Shown piece after piece: positions 18,410-27,133 of a DNA stretch of 60,433 nt. The DNA comes from Pseudomonadales bacterium (GTDB lineage: Bacteria; Pseudomonadota; Gammaproteobacteria; Pseudomonadales; Azotimanducaceae). Position 1 is the stretch's first letter. Every line of letters begins with the position of its first letter. The notes beneath the pieces were generated by a model. The model saw nothing but the letters and a program-made list of their open reading frames with translations, was not told the DNA's origin and made no database searches. Both the position numbers and the translations under genes were made by a program. The DNA lies in the NCBI GenBank assembly GCA_019090385.1, contig JAHRWB010000153.1, positions 1 to 60,433 of the forward strand. The letters run 5' to 3'.

Positions 18410-19243
18410 TCAGTTCTTAACAAAATCGTATAAGCGAGACTTAGAAATCCCCGTGTATTTCGCGGCCAAACGCGCGGCTTGGGAGGGCTTTAATTCGCTA
18501 CTCAGTATTTTCATTAATGCCAGCGCCTCAGCGTCTTCTGCATCTTTTTCAGGAGCGGCCTCCAGTATGCACACGAATTCGCCCCTTGGCGCATCTTCCC
18601 CGATCACGAGGCGTATATGCTCCAACGAACCGCACAGAGCAGTTTCGTGTATTTTTGTTAACTCTCTCGCCACCAGGATACGACGCTCGGTTCCAACAAC
18701 CTCGATCAAATCCTCCAGAGTCGCCTGAATCCGCCGCGGTGATTCAAAAAATATAAGCGCAGCCCCCATGCTGGACAATTGCTGCAGACGCTTTACCCGT
18801 GCAGCAGATTTTGCGGGTAAAAAACCTTCAAAAAAGAAGCGGTCCACAGGCAGTGGACAAATTGAGACCGCTGCCATTACCGCACTGCAACCGGGAATAG
18901 GCACTACTTTAACCCCACTGTCCCATGCTGACCGGACAAACCTGAACCCGGGATCAGATATCAACGGTGTTCCGGCATCACTGACCACCGCGATATCATC
19001 ACCAGCCTTGAGTTTTTCGATCAAGCTGGCTACCCGCGCTTCTTCATTATGCTCATGAAGCGCGATCAGCGTAGCGCGTTCGGCACCAAGCTTTTTTAAC
19101 AGAATACCGCTCCGTCTGGTATCCTCTGCAGCAATTATCTGCACACTCTTCAGGACCTTCGCTGCTCGCGCACTGATGTCATCAAGGTGTCCAATAGGTG
19201 TTGCAACAATATATAGGCGGCCCATAACTTGCGAACTCTGCAT
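18410..19243 (-). CDS. rsmI: 16S rRNA 2'-O-methyltransferase RsmI (C1402)
   Basis: RsmI methylates the 2'-OH of C1402 in 16S rRNA, the partner modification to RsmH. The 277-residue protein has the tetrapyrrole-methylase fold: LYIVATPIGHLDDISARA at about 10-27, EDTRRS near 40, SDAGTPLISDPG near 88-99 and a C-terminal winged region ending in GISKSRLYDFVKN. I kept the ATG at 19243 because AGGA sits seven bases before it; an internal ATG at 19225 is possible. It diverges from lpoA, with the two starts overlapping. Confidence 0.97.
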   Translation of the reverse strand: MQSSQVMGRLYIVATPIGHLDDISARAAKVLKSVQIIAAEDTRRSGILLKKLGAERATLIALHEHNEEARVASLIEKLKAGDDIAVVSDAGTPLISDPGFRFVRSAWDSGVKVVPIPGCSAVMAAVSICPLPVDRFFFEGFLPAKSAARVKRLQQLSSMGAALIFFESPRRIQATLEDLIEVVGTERRILVARELTKIHETALCGSLEHIRLVIGEDAPRGEFVCILEAAPEKDAEDAEALALMKILSSELKPSQAARLAAKYTGISKSRLYDFVKN

Positions 19244-21169
19244 ATTAAATCCTGTTCATTCGGCACATTTTCTGCACTAGCGCATACAGTGCTCAGCGTG
19301 CTTGTTATTTTTATTTCTGGCTGCCAAAGCAACTTAAACAGCAATGAGTATAGCCGGACCGTAAATAAAGGTATCGTTACCAAGGAGCAACCTTATCTAG
19401 AGGTAAGTAGATTAAACCAGCGTGCCGCTGAAAGCTCGCCACAAGGTGCCGCTGAACTCTACTCACAAAGTATCAACATTTTACTTGAATTACAGGATTT
19501 GGAATATCTTGAATTGATGCTGAAGCGTATTGACTCAACACTTATCTCCGCTCAAATCCTGTCAGATATCCAATTGCTCCGGGTCCAGACATTACTCGAG
19601 ACGAGACATATCGAAAGAGCCAAAGAACTAATTACCGCAATACACCCATTTAATCAAAACCAGAGAAATCATCGATTAAACCTTATCTCTCAATTGCAGG
19701 TGCTAAATCAAAATTACTCCGCTGCTGCCAGCACACTCATGCAAATTCTACCAGAGCAAAGCTCACTACAGTCCATCAACAATCGCATATGGAAGAATTG
19801 CTCGCTCTCAAGCCAAGAAGAGATTGAGCAACAATTAGAGAATAATAAATCTCGTCGCGCACGTGCCTGGTGGACCCTTGCACTGAAAATGTCAAACAGC
19901 CTCAACCTTGTTGAGGAGCAACGGACACTCGAACAATGGCGCCGGCGCAATACCTCCCACTATGGCCAGGGGTACCTTCCTAAAGCATTGCGTGAGATCT
20001 CAGAGGCACAAGTGCAATCTCATACTATTGCCCTGTTTATCCCGCTAACAGGAAGGCTAAGTCAGGCTGGCAAGGCTATTCGCGAAGGTTTTATCGCGGC
20101 TCACTACCACACAGGAATGCAACACAACATACGCGTATATGACACAACAACGCAGAACATTAATTCTCTTTATGAGCAGGCATTGGCTGAGCAAGCTAAT
20201 ATAATCGTTGGACCACTACAAAAACACAAACTAGAGGAACTTGCACAGCTCCCAGAGCGCAGGCTACCGGTTCTCGGCCTGAATAACCTATCCAGTGATC
20301 CTCTCATCCATGATAAAAAACAGCTTGAGCAAAATACGCAGGGAGAGCAAGTAGAGGAAATTGATCAAATAGCGCACCGAGATGTCAATTTACCTGGTAT
20401 ACAGGACAACTCGGATACGCCGGCAATGATACTGTTTTCCCTGGCGGTTGAAGACGAAGCTAAAACCGTCGCACAGCGTACTCTCAAAAATAATATGCTG
20501 AACATTGCGTTGATTTCAAGCCCTGACAGTTGGTCTCAGCGAGCCGCAACAGAATTTCGGAAACATCTCTCTGCAGAACAGCACATAGTCGCGGAGCTGA
20601 TGCTCAATGACGTGAAAAGTACTACCGACAAATTAGGCAACGCGCTCATGGTTTCCAGCAGCATGGAGCGCAATAAAAAACTACAATCTGTCATAAAATC
20701 TACCACGGAAATTATGCCACGGAGCCGTCAGGATCTAGATGTTGTAGTGGCGATGATAGACGGATTGAAAGCAAGTGCTTTGAATGCTGCATTGAAATAC
20801 CACTTCGCAGGCTCCACACCGATACTGGCAATCTCCCAAGTAACCCGGCAGCTGACTAACGCAAACCTGGGACAACTTGGCAGCATAGAATTTACCGAAT
20901 TACCCTGGCGACTAAACAACAATTTGATTCAGGCTAGTTTGATTAACAATAATATCGGCAAAGCAAACAGAGCGCTTGATCCTCTATACGCCATTGGTGC
21001 AGATGCTTACCAGCTAATAGACCGCCTACCAATTATGCTTTTTTCCAGCGACCAACATATGCACGGGGGCACTGGCCTGCTCTCGATAAATACCCAAAAA
21101 CAGGTTGTTCGTCAACTCAAGTGGGCAACTGCACAGAGTGGTAAAATAGCCTACACAAATAGGTACTAA
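19229..21169 (+). CDS. lpoA: Penicillin-binding protein activator LpoA (lipoprotein)
   Basis: LpoA is an outer-membrane lipoprotein that reaches through the periplasm to activate PBP1A. The 646-residue product starts at TTG (19229), the only reasonable start that preserves the signal peptide. The lipobox ISGC places the lipidated Cys at 32. A helical TPR-like N-terminal half is followed by a periplasmic-binding-protein-like domain (TIALFIPLTGRLSQAGKAIREGF near 271). The order rsmI<>lpoA-yraN-dolP is conserved in gammaproteobacteria. Confidence 0.93.
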   Translation: MRTLHIKSCSFGTFSALAHTVLSVLVIFISGCQSNLNSNEYSRTVNKGIVTKEQPYLEVSRLNQRAAESSPQGAAELYSQSINILLELQDLEYLELMLKRIDSTLISAQILSDIQLLRVQTLLETRHIERAKELITAIHPFNQNQRNHRLNLISQLQVLNQNYSAAASTLMQILPEQSSLQSINNRIWKNCSLSSQEEIEQQLENNKSRRARAWWTLALKMSNSLNLVEEQRTLEQWRRRNTSHYGQGYLPKALREISEAQVQSHTIALFIPLTGRLSQAGKAIREGFIAAHYHTGMQHNIRVYDTTTQNINSLYEQALAEQANIIVGPLQKHKLEELAQLPERRLPVLGLNNLSSDPLIHDKKQLEQNTQGEQVEEIDQIAHRDVNLPGIQDNSDTPAMILFSLAVEDEAKTVAQRTLKNNMLNIALISSPDSWSQRAATEFRKHLSAEQHIVAELMLNDVKSTTDKLGNALMVSSSMERNKKLQSVIKSTTEIMPRSRQDLDVVVAMIDGLKASALNAALKYHFAGSTPILAISQVTRQLTNANLGQLGSIEFTELPWRLNNNLIQASLINNNIGKANRALDPLYAIGADAYQLIDRLPIMLFSSDQHMHGGTGLLSINTQKQVVRQLKWATAQSGKIAYTNRY

Positions 21170-21196
21170 GCAGATTAAATACCGCGATTAAAATCA

Positions 21197-21580
21197 ATGC
21201 AAAATAAATCCAAACAAACAATCTCAGCCACCCAGCGCGGTAAACTTGCCGAACAGACGGCTTTGTTTTTTTTACAAAAGCAAGGGCTAAGTCTACTTAA
21301 GCAAAATTTTACCTGTCGTTTAGGTGAGATTGATCTGATTATGCAACAGGCTGATGAACTCGCGTTTATTGAAGTACGGATGCGCACAAATACACTATAT
21401 GGAGATGGCTTTGCATCAGTTACACAACAAAAACAAAGAAAAATCATTCTTGCTGCCAGCCTTTATCTTGCAAAAAATTCGCGATATGCCAATGCGAACT
21501 GCCGGTTTGACGTAATATCCGTATCAGGATCTGGAAATATTTGCTCCGACGACTGGATTAAACATGCTTTTACCGCTTGA
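21197..21580 (+). CDS. yraN: YraN family (UPF0102) endonuclease-fold protein
   Basis: This 127-residue protein has the UPF0102 layout: RGKLAEQTALFFLQKQG, then the nuclease-like core NFTCRLGEIDLIMQ and LAFIEVRMR (E and VR positions of the PD-(D/E)xK-like fold). Biochemical function in proteobacteria is not established. It lies between lpoA and dolP as usual. In Pseudomonas and E. coli diaA separates yraN from dolP; here only 11 bp do. Confidence 0.92.
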   Translation: MQNKSKQTISATQRGKLAEQTALFFLQKQGLSLLKQNFTCRLGEIDLIMQQADELAFIEVRMRTNTLYGDGFASVTQQKQRKIILAASLYLAKNSRYANANCRFDVISVSGSGNICSDDWIKHAFTA

Positions 21581-21591
21581 ATAGAGGTTCC

Positions 21592-22149
21592 ATGCCAAAT
21601 TTAACATCCAACATCGCACGAACCCTTGCTTTGATTTTGCTGATATTTATCTCTGCCTGCTCTGCCTACAACGGTAATCAACCCGACAAGCGCACGCCGG
21701 GCGCCCTCGTGGATGATCAGTTCATCGAAACCATTGGCAAAAAAAAGATTCGTCAGGCGGATCTGCGATTTACTTCCGCTCATATAGGCATTATTAGTAT
21801 GAACGGAGTAGTATTGCTAGTAGGGCAAGTAGAAAGTGAAGACCTGCTGCCCATTGCGCAATCTGTTATGGAGGGCATTTCAAAAGTAAGATCAATCCAC
21901 AATGAACTGTCTGTCGCAGGCCCCTTGTCCATGCTGGCGAGATCTAACGACGCATTGCTCACTTCGAAAGTTAAAGCAAAACTGGTCGCGAACGATCGAA
22001 TTAATTCCAACCGGGTAAAAATAGCCACTGAAGACTCTATTGTTTATCTAATGGGTCGCATATCACGGGAAAAGGCCGATATCGTTGTAAATATTACGCG
22101 CAAAACTTCCGGAGTGAAAAAGGTCGTTAAAGTATTCGAGTATCTGTAG
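21592..22149 (+). CDS. dolP: BON-domain outer-membrane lipoprotein DolP (YraP)
   Basis: DolP is a dual-BON-domain lipoprotein that supports outer-membrane integrity and BAM function. I start it at the ATG at 21592, seven bases after GAGG, rather than the TTG overlapping the yraN stop. That gives 185 residues. The lipobox ISAC puts the lipidated Cys at 23. Two BON domains follow, with VVLLVGQVES and SIVYLMGRIS as the second-strand signatures. It is convergent with sspB. Confidence 0.93.
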   Translation: MPNLTSNIARTLALILLIFISACSAYNGNQPDKRTPGALVDDQFIETIGKKKIRQADLRFTSAHIGIISMNGVVLLVGQVESEDLLPIAQSVMEGISKVRSIHNELSVAGPLSMLARSNDALLTSKVKAKLVANDRINSNRVKIATEDSIVYLMGRISREKADIVVNITRKTSGVKKVVKVFEYL

Positions 22150-22207
22150 GGTCTTAGCGCCTGGGGTTCAAGTTTGGCGCCTCAGTATTTGGCAAGACTG
22201 ACTTACA

Positions 22208-22636
22208 CTATTTTATAATACGTAAATGCCGCGCAGTACCACTTCCATCTTCCTCTGCACTCTTTTGTTTAGAGTTCTCCGGTGTAGCGCTCTCTAGTGT
22301 AGCGCTCTCTAAAGTGTCACTTTCTTCCTGCTCAAAATCAAACACCATCCCCTCGCCTGTTTCTTTCGCATAAATCGCAATTACCGCACCCACAGGTGCT
22401 GAGATCGCATGCGCCTGGCCAGCAAAGCGACTTTCAAAACAAATAGTATGCTGAGAAATTCCAAAATGGCGGACAGCGTTCGGAGATATGTTCAGAACAA
22501 TTCGATTATTTTCATCATAACCAGAAGGAATCTGTATGTTTTTCGATTCGGTACTAACAACAATATAAGGTGTGCACTCATTATCAAGCACCCAGTCATA
22601 GAGTGCCTTTAGCAAATAAGAGCGATTGGATATCAT
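22208..22636 (-). CDS. sspB: ClpXP protease specificity-enhancing factor SspB
   Basis: SspB delivers ssrA-tagged proteins to ClpXP. The 142-residue protein has the folded N-terminal domain ([25 protein letters not shown]) and the usual acidic flexible tail ending in a short basic ClpX-binding peptide (RHLRIIK). The tail carries a [10 protein letters not shown] duplication. At DNA level this is a perfect 15-bp tandem repeat (22282-22296 and 22297-22311). The start overlaps the sspA stop as ATGA. Confidence 0.97.
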   Translation of the reverse strand: MISNRSYLLKALYDWVLDNECTPYIVVSTESKNIQIPSGYDENNRIVLNISPNAVRHFGISQHTICFESRFAGQAHAISAPVGAVIAIYAKETGEGMVFDFEQEESDTLESATLESATPENSKQKSAEEDGSGTARHLRIIK

Positions 22637-23265
22637 TCGCGCATATCCAGTTCTGTCTCACTCAAACTAGCAACAAATGAGTCTCGCTCAAATATTGTCT
22701 GCATATATTTATGCATGGCTTTGGTGGAACGCTCTGGCAACTTGATATCTAGCTCCGGTAACCTCCACAAGATCGGCGCAAAGCAGCAATCTACCAAAGA
22801 AAACTCAGAACTCATGAAGTAAGGCTTTTCTGCAAAAATTGGCGCTATGCTCAAAAGACTCTCACGCAATTCCTTTCTAGCCTTGGTCAGCGCCGCCTCA
22901 CGACCTTTTCCTGCCATCAGCAAGTCAACTTTGCCACTCCAGTCTTTTTCAATTCTATGAATGAGTAGGCGACTTTGAGCACGTGCTACAGGATAAACAG
23001 GCAACAATGGAGGATGCGGGAATCTCTCGTCCAGGTACTCCATGATGACTGTGGATTGATACAACACCAGCTCTCGGTCGAGCAGCGTAGGTACCGTGTT
23101 GTAGGGGTTTATCTCCGCAAGGCTTTCGGGCATATTACTCGGATCAACGTCAATAATATCTACCGTCACACCTTTCTCGGCCAAAACCATACGCACACGA
23201 TGACTGTATTGATCACGCGCATTGGAAAAAAAGATCATGGAAGTTTTTTTTGTTACTACGCTCAT
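22633..23265 (-). CDS. sspA: Stringent starvation protein A
   Basis: SspA is a glutathione-S-transferase-fold protein that binds RNA polymerase and alters transcription in stationary phase and stress. The 210-residue length is typical, with the thioredoxin-like N-terminal domain ([23 protein letters not shown]) and [20 protein letters not shown] near 52-71. It is co-transcribed with sspB and follows petC by 72 bp. Confidence 0.97.
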   Translation of the reverse strand: MSVVTKKTSMIFFSNARDQYSHRVRMVLAEKGVTVDIIDVDPSNMPESLAEINPYNTVPTLLDRELVLYQSTVIMEYLDERFPHPPLLPVYPVARAQSRLLIHRIEKDWSGKVDLLMAGKGREAALTKARKELRESLLSIAPIFAEKPYFMSSEFSLVDCCFAPILWRLPELDIKLPERSTKAMHKYMQTIFERDSFVASLSETELDMRE

Positions 23266-23337
23266 GTAGCGGTGACCTCTGTGTATTTATTCAGCTAGAA
23301 AGGTATCTGTCGATAGCATGTCAAAGGAATGCAAGAA

Positions 23338-24084
23338 TTAATGTATATCTTTCCAAAATTCTCGATTCAATAGATAAGTGAACACACCCAAAATAACCAG
23401 AAATAACAACACGTAGATGCCTATTCTCTCTCGATCCAGACGCGAGGGATCCCCGACATAATCCAGGAAATTTACAATATCATAAACAGCCTGGTCATAT
23501 TGTTCAGCATTGTAGGCTCCGGTTCCCTCTTCCAGTTTTAGCTCTAAGCACTCGGCACCGGCAACTGTCCCACAATTCTCTCTTTGAATCCCCTGTAGCT
23601 CGAGCAAAGCATGAGGCATACCTACATTAGGAAATACCTTGTTGTTAACACCAAATGGTCTCGACTCATCGACATAAAAAGTTTTCAAATAATTGTACAA
23701 CCACTCATTACCGCGCACACGAGCCACCATGGTTAAATCCGGTGGCGGACCGCCGAACCAATCTTTTGAGACTTCCGGCATCGCATTCTTGATTAGTCCA
23801 CCTATCTTTTGTCCGGTAAAAATCATGCTTTCCAGTGCAATATCCAGAGGGATTTCAAGATCTTCAGCCGTGCGTTCATAGCGTTGATACTGCAATTCAT
23901 GACAACCTAAACAATAACCAATATACAGCTTGGCTCCACGCTGCAACGACGGCTTATCGGCAATATTGCTTTCAATAGGCTGCATATGCCACCCAATTGC
24001 TGAACTTGCCGCCAGATTGCCGGCCACCATGACACACAGGAATGCAAGAATAGGAACAAAATAGTTTCGCGTTTTCATAGCCAT
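23338..24084 (-). CDS. petC: Ubiquinol-cytochrome c reductase cytochrome c1 subunit
   Basis: Cytochrome c1 accepts electrons from the Rieske protein and passes them to soluble cytochrome c. The 248-residue protein has an N-terminal signal segment, the haem attachment motif CLGCH at 58-62, axial-Met candidates in the acidic mid-region and a C-terminal membrane anchor (IGIYVLLFLVILGVFTYLL). Its ATG overlaps the petB stop as TAATG, making it last in the petABC operon. Confidence 0.97.
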   Translation of the reverse strand: MAMKTRNYFVPILAFLCVMVAGNLAASSAIGWHMQPIESNIADKPSLQRGAKLYIGYCLGCHELQYQRYERTAEDLEIPLDIALESMIFTGQKIGGLIKNAMPEVSKDWFGGPPPDLTMVARVRGNEWLYNYLKTFYVDESRPFGVNNKVFPNVGMPHALLELQGIQRENCGTVAGAECLELKLEEGTGAYNAEQYDQAVYDIVNFLDYVGDPSRLDRERIGIYVLLFLVILGVFTYLLNREFWKDIH

Positions 24085-25352
24085 TATCCCGTAATCCTGT
24101 CGGGCTCGGGTTTTGTCTTCTCTACACGCGTATACCAGGGCATCAGCACAAAGTAGGAAAAATATAGCATAGTAAAAAACTGTGCCGCTAATGTTGCAAA
24201 AGGCGATGGAGGCACCGTTCCCAAGTAACCTAACACCAGAAAGCTAATAGTAAATATACCCAGCATCCATTTTGAAATAATACCTTTGTAGCGTATTGAG
24301 GTCACAGGGCTCTTGTCGAGCCACGGCAATACGAAAGGAATGATAATCGCCCCCGCCATAACAACCAGACCCCAAAATTTAGCCGCAATTCCCAAAAGCG
24401 GATAGGTCACTGCCCGCAACATGGCATAGTAAGGTGTGTAGTACCACACCGGCGCAATATGCTCAGGTGTCTTCAGAGCATTCGCCACTTCAAAATTGGG
24501 TTTTTCAAGAAAATACCCACCACCTTCAGGGAAATAGAAGACCACCACACAAAATAGAAAAAGAAAAACAACCGTCGCGTGTATATCGTGAACAACGGTA
24601 TAAGGGTAAAAAGCGACGCCATCCAATGGCACACCATTTTCATCTTTGTGCTTCTTGATCTCTACACCATCCGGGTTGTTGGAGCCTACATGATGCAGAG
24701 CAACAAAATGGATAAAAACCAACATCACTAACACCAGAGGAACTGCTACGACATGCAGTGCGAAGAAGCGATTTAATGTAATACCAGAGAGCAGGAAGTC
24801 ACCTCGAATCCACTCCATGAGGTCAGGACCAACCACCGGTATCGCACCAAACAGGGAGACGATGACCTGTGCCCCCCAATAAGACATATTTCCCCAGGGC
24901 AGCAAATAACCTAAAAAACCTTCTGCCATGAGTGCTATGAAAATAACCATACCGATCAACCACAATAATTCCCGCGGCCCTCGGTAAGACCCGTACATCA
25001 GCGCTCGATACATGTGCAAATAAACAACAATAAAAAATGCTGATGCACCAGTGGAATGCAAATAGCGCAGTAACCAGCCGAATTCAACATCCCGCATAAT
25101 ATACTCAACCGAGGCAAAAGCTTTTTCGCCATCGGGAACATAGCTCATTGTCAGCCAAATACCGGTAAGTAACTGCATAACCAACACAATCGTGGCCAGC
25201 CAGCCCATTAAATACCAAAAATTATGGTTTCTCGGCGCGTAATATTTGCTCATGTGGTATTCAAAGGTTTCCGTTGCTGGAAATCTTAAATCTAACCACT
25301 CCATCGCTTTTTCGAATTTACCGGAAGCGACCGTTTTTTGTTCTTCCATCAA
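24084..25352 (-). CDS. petB: Ubiquinol-cytochrome c reductase cytochrome b
   Basis: Cytochrome b holds the two b haems and the Qo and Qi sites of the bc1 complex. The 422-residue protein has about eight membrane segments. Haem-ligand histidines are visible in LRYLHSTGAS and VVYLHMYRA on helix B and in FFALHVVAVP and FIHFVALHHVG on helix D. The Qo-site motif PEHIAPVWYY (the PEWY-like loop) is present. It overlaps petA by ATGA. Confidence 0.98.
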   Translation of the reverse strand: MMEEQKTVASGKFEKAMEWLDLRFPATETFEYHMSKYYAPRNHNFWYLMGWLATIVLVMQLLTGIWLTMSYVPDGEKAFASVEYIMRDVEFGWLLRYLHSTGASAFFIVVYLHMYRALMYGSYRGPRELLWLIGMVIFIALMAEGFLGYLLPWGNMSYWGAQVIVSLFGAIPVVGPDLMEWIRGDFLLSGITLNRFFALHVVAVPLVLVMLVFIHFVALHHVGSNNPDGVEIKKHKDENGVPLDGVAFYPYTVVHDIHATVVFLFLFCVVVFYFPEGGGYFLEKPNFEVANALKTPEHIAPVWYYTPYYAMLRAVTYPLLGIAAKFWGLVVMAGAIIIPFVLPWLDKSPVTSIRYKGIISKWMLGIFTISFLVLGYLGTVPPSPFATLAAQFFTMLYFSYFVLMPWYTRVEKTKPEPDRITG

Positions 25353-25951
25353 GCGCTCTCCTCATCTACACCAATAATTAAAACGGTATCAGAGATAAAT
25401 GAATAGGGTGGCACCTCCAGGTTATTCGGTGCAGGAACACCGGAATAAACACGTCCTGCCAGGTCAAACTTTGATCCATGGCACGGGCAGAAAAACCCAC
25501 CTTTCCAGTCAGCATCAAAAGGCTCGGGCTTAACATCCATATGAAGTTTTGGAGAGCAACCTAGATGCGTACACAAGCCCAGATAAATACCAAATTCAGG
25601 TTTGCGCGAACGCCAGGAGTTGTGAGCATAATCAGGTTGTTGGTCAAGGTCGTTAGACTCGGGGTCCGCCAGCTTACCTGTTTCTGCATCCAGCGACTCG
25701 AGCATTTCCGGTGTTCGGTATACGACAAACACTGGCTTACCTCGCCAGGCAGGAATCGGACCCAGCATTTCCCCAGGTTTTAATTTACTGACATCTACTT
25801 CGATGGGAGCACCTGCCGCACGTGCTCTTGCACTTGGTGCCCAGGATGCCAAAAAGGGTATAGCAGCCCCCACAATTCCTACACCTGCAACAGCAGCCGT
25901 AGCTCCAATGAGAAAGTAGCGACGCTGTGTATTTACCTGGTCACTACCCAC
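25349..25951 (-). CDS. petA: Ubiquinol-cytochrome c reductase Rieske iron-sulfur subunit
   Basis: The Rieske protein takes the first electron from ubiquinol. The 200-residue protein starts with a Tat-like signal anchor (QRRYFLIGATAAVAGVG). It has the two cluster-binding loops CTHLGC (C127, H129) and CPCHGS (C155, H158), with C132 and C157 available for the stabilising disulfide. It is first in petABC, downstream of a long inverted repeat. Confidence 0.98.
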   Translation of the reverse strand: MGSDQVNTQRRYFLIGATAAVAGVGIVGAAIPFLASWAPSARARAAGAPIEVDVSKLKPGEMLGPIPAWRGKPVFVVYRTPEMLESLDAETGKLADPESNDLDQQPDYAHNSWRSRKPEFGIYLGLCTHLGCSPKLHMDVKPEPFDADWKGGFFCPCHGSKFDLAGRVYSGVPAPNNLEVPPYSFISDTVLIIGVDEESA

Positions 25952-25993
25952 AATTCAGCTCCATTTTCTTGACCCTTATGAGACAAACACTAT

Positions 25994-26019
25994 TGATAGA
26001 CTGTATAGGCAGTCTATCA
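25994..26019. promoter_or_regulatory. Inverted repeat in the petABC upstream region
   Basis: TGATAGACTG and CAGTCTATCA form a perfect 10-bp inverted repeat with a 6-bp spacer (TATAGG on plus, CCTATA on minus). On the minus strand the spacer reads into TATACA, a plausible petA -10 box, so an operator over the promoter is the likeliest role. It could also be an RNA hairpin after rpsI, but no U run follows. Confidence 0.5.
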
Positions 26020-26084
26020 CAAAATAAGCATTTTACTCTGCTTTCGCGAGCCGGAAACCCGCATGCCAACATATCTGTTTTGTT

Positions 26085-26477
26085 TTAACGCTTAGAGTAC
26101 TGTGGACGTTTTCGCGCTTTGCGTAACCCGACCTTCTTTCTTTCAACTTCTCTGGCATCACGAGTTAGAAAACCTGCCTGCCGAAGGGGCGAGCGAAGAT
26201 TTTCATCATATTCAACCAAGGCGCGGGCGATACCATGCCGAATAGCTCCAGCCTGCCCTGACCCTCCACCACCCAGCACTGTGATGGTAATGTCAAATTT
26301 ACTGGTGGCATCCACAAGCTCTAGTGGCTGACGAACAACCATGCGAGCGGTTTCCCGACCAAAATATTCATCTAACGGGGCTTTATTGACTTGAATCGTG
26401 CCATTGCCCGGCCTGACAAATACTCGTGCAGTTGAGGTCTTGCGACGACCAGTACCATAATATTGCGCTTCTGCCAT
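26085..26477 (-). CDS. rpsI: 30S ribosomal protein S9
   Basis: S9 is a small-subunit protein whose C-terminal tail contacts P-site tRNA. The 130-residue length is standard; the N terminus [14 protein letters not shown] and the tail [12 protein letters not shown], ending in the conserved KR, are diagnostic. It follows rplM by five bases in the usual two-gene operon. Confidence 0.99.
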   Translation of the reverse strand: MAEAQYYGTGRRKTSTARVFVRPGNGTIQVNKAPLDEYFGRETARMVVRQPLELVDATSKFDITITVLGGGGSGQAGAIRHGIARALVEYDENLRSPLRQAGFLTRDAREVERKKVGLRKARKRPQYSKR

Positions 26478-26482
26478 GATAT

Positions 26483-26911
26483 TTATATTTCCAGCGGTTG
26501 AGGCTGTTGAGCAGCATGTGGGTGCTCATCACCAGCGTATACTTTCAATTTTCTATACATTGCACGTCCCAGAGCATTACGTGGCAACATGCCTTTAACA
26601 GCCAGCTCAATAACCCGGGTAGGATGCGTCTCGATCATTCGCTCAAAGGTAGTACCTTTGATACCGCCAGGATACTCACTATGCCGGTAATAAATTTTAT
26701 CTGTTTTCTTCTTGCCCGTAACGCGAACCTTCTCGGCATTAACGACGACAATATAGTCACCCGTATCAACATGAGGCGTGTACTCTGCCTTATGCTTACC
26801 GCGCAAGCGGTGGGCTATTTCTGTGGCCATGCGGCCAAGAACCTTGTCGTTTGCGTCAATGATATGCCATTCGTGATTGACGTCCTGAGGGCGTGTACTT
26901 AAGGTTTTCAT
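26483..26911 (-). CDS. rplM: 50S ribosomal protein L13
   Basis: L13 is an early-assembly large-subunit protein. The 142-residue sequence is canonical ([15 protein letters not shown]-like [19 protein letters not shown], then [19 protein letters not shown] and [18 protein letters not shown]). It is first of the rplM-rpsI operon, with a good promoter and a leader hairpin upstream that could serve autoregulation, as known for E. coli L13. Confidence 0.99.
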   Translation of the reverse strand: MKTLSTRPQDVNHEWHIIDANDKVLGRMATEIAHRLRGKHKAEYTPHVDTGDYIVVVNAEKVRVTGKKKTDKIYYRHSEYPGGIKGTTFERMIETHPTRVIELAVKGMLPRNALGRAMYRKLKVYAGDEHPHAAQQPQPLEI

Positions 26912-26959
26912 CGTGTTTGCTGTTTACCAGTTTCTTCCAAACCTATCGATCTGGAAGGT

Positions 26960-26980
26960 CGGGCCAACATAAGGAGCCCG
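26960..26980 (-). promoter_or_regulatory. Hairpin in the rplM leader
   Basis: CGGGC and GCCCG form a 5-bp stem with an 11-nt loop in the transcribed leader between the promoter and the rplM start. It is a candidate site for ribosomal-protein feedback; short, so uncertain. Confidence 0.3.
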
Positions 26981-26997
26981 TAATTTAAGGATCGCGA

Positions 26998-27026
26998 ATT
27001 CTAAATGAGCATCCACACTATTTCAA
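26998..27026 (-). promoter_or_regulatory. rplM-rpsI promoter
   Basis: On the minus strand TTGAAA (27021-27026), a 17-bp spacer and TAGAAT (26998-27003) give a near-consensus sigma70 promoter. The leader to rplM would be about 80 nt. The rest of the 220-bp gap up to zapE shows no other clear signal. Confidence 0.65.
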
Positions 27027-27133
27027 CCTCTTCCTTGGACTGATCACTTATTGTTCTCTAATCCATGCACTGAGATAAATCATTCATAAGCCAAATTGTA
27101 GCACTATAAGCCCGGTCATTGCTGCTATTAGGC

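Noticed and set aside
22150-22207. Terminator between dolP and sspB
   Set aside because: GCGCC/GGCGC can form a 5-bp stem with a 14-nt loop, but no U run follows on either strand.
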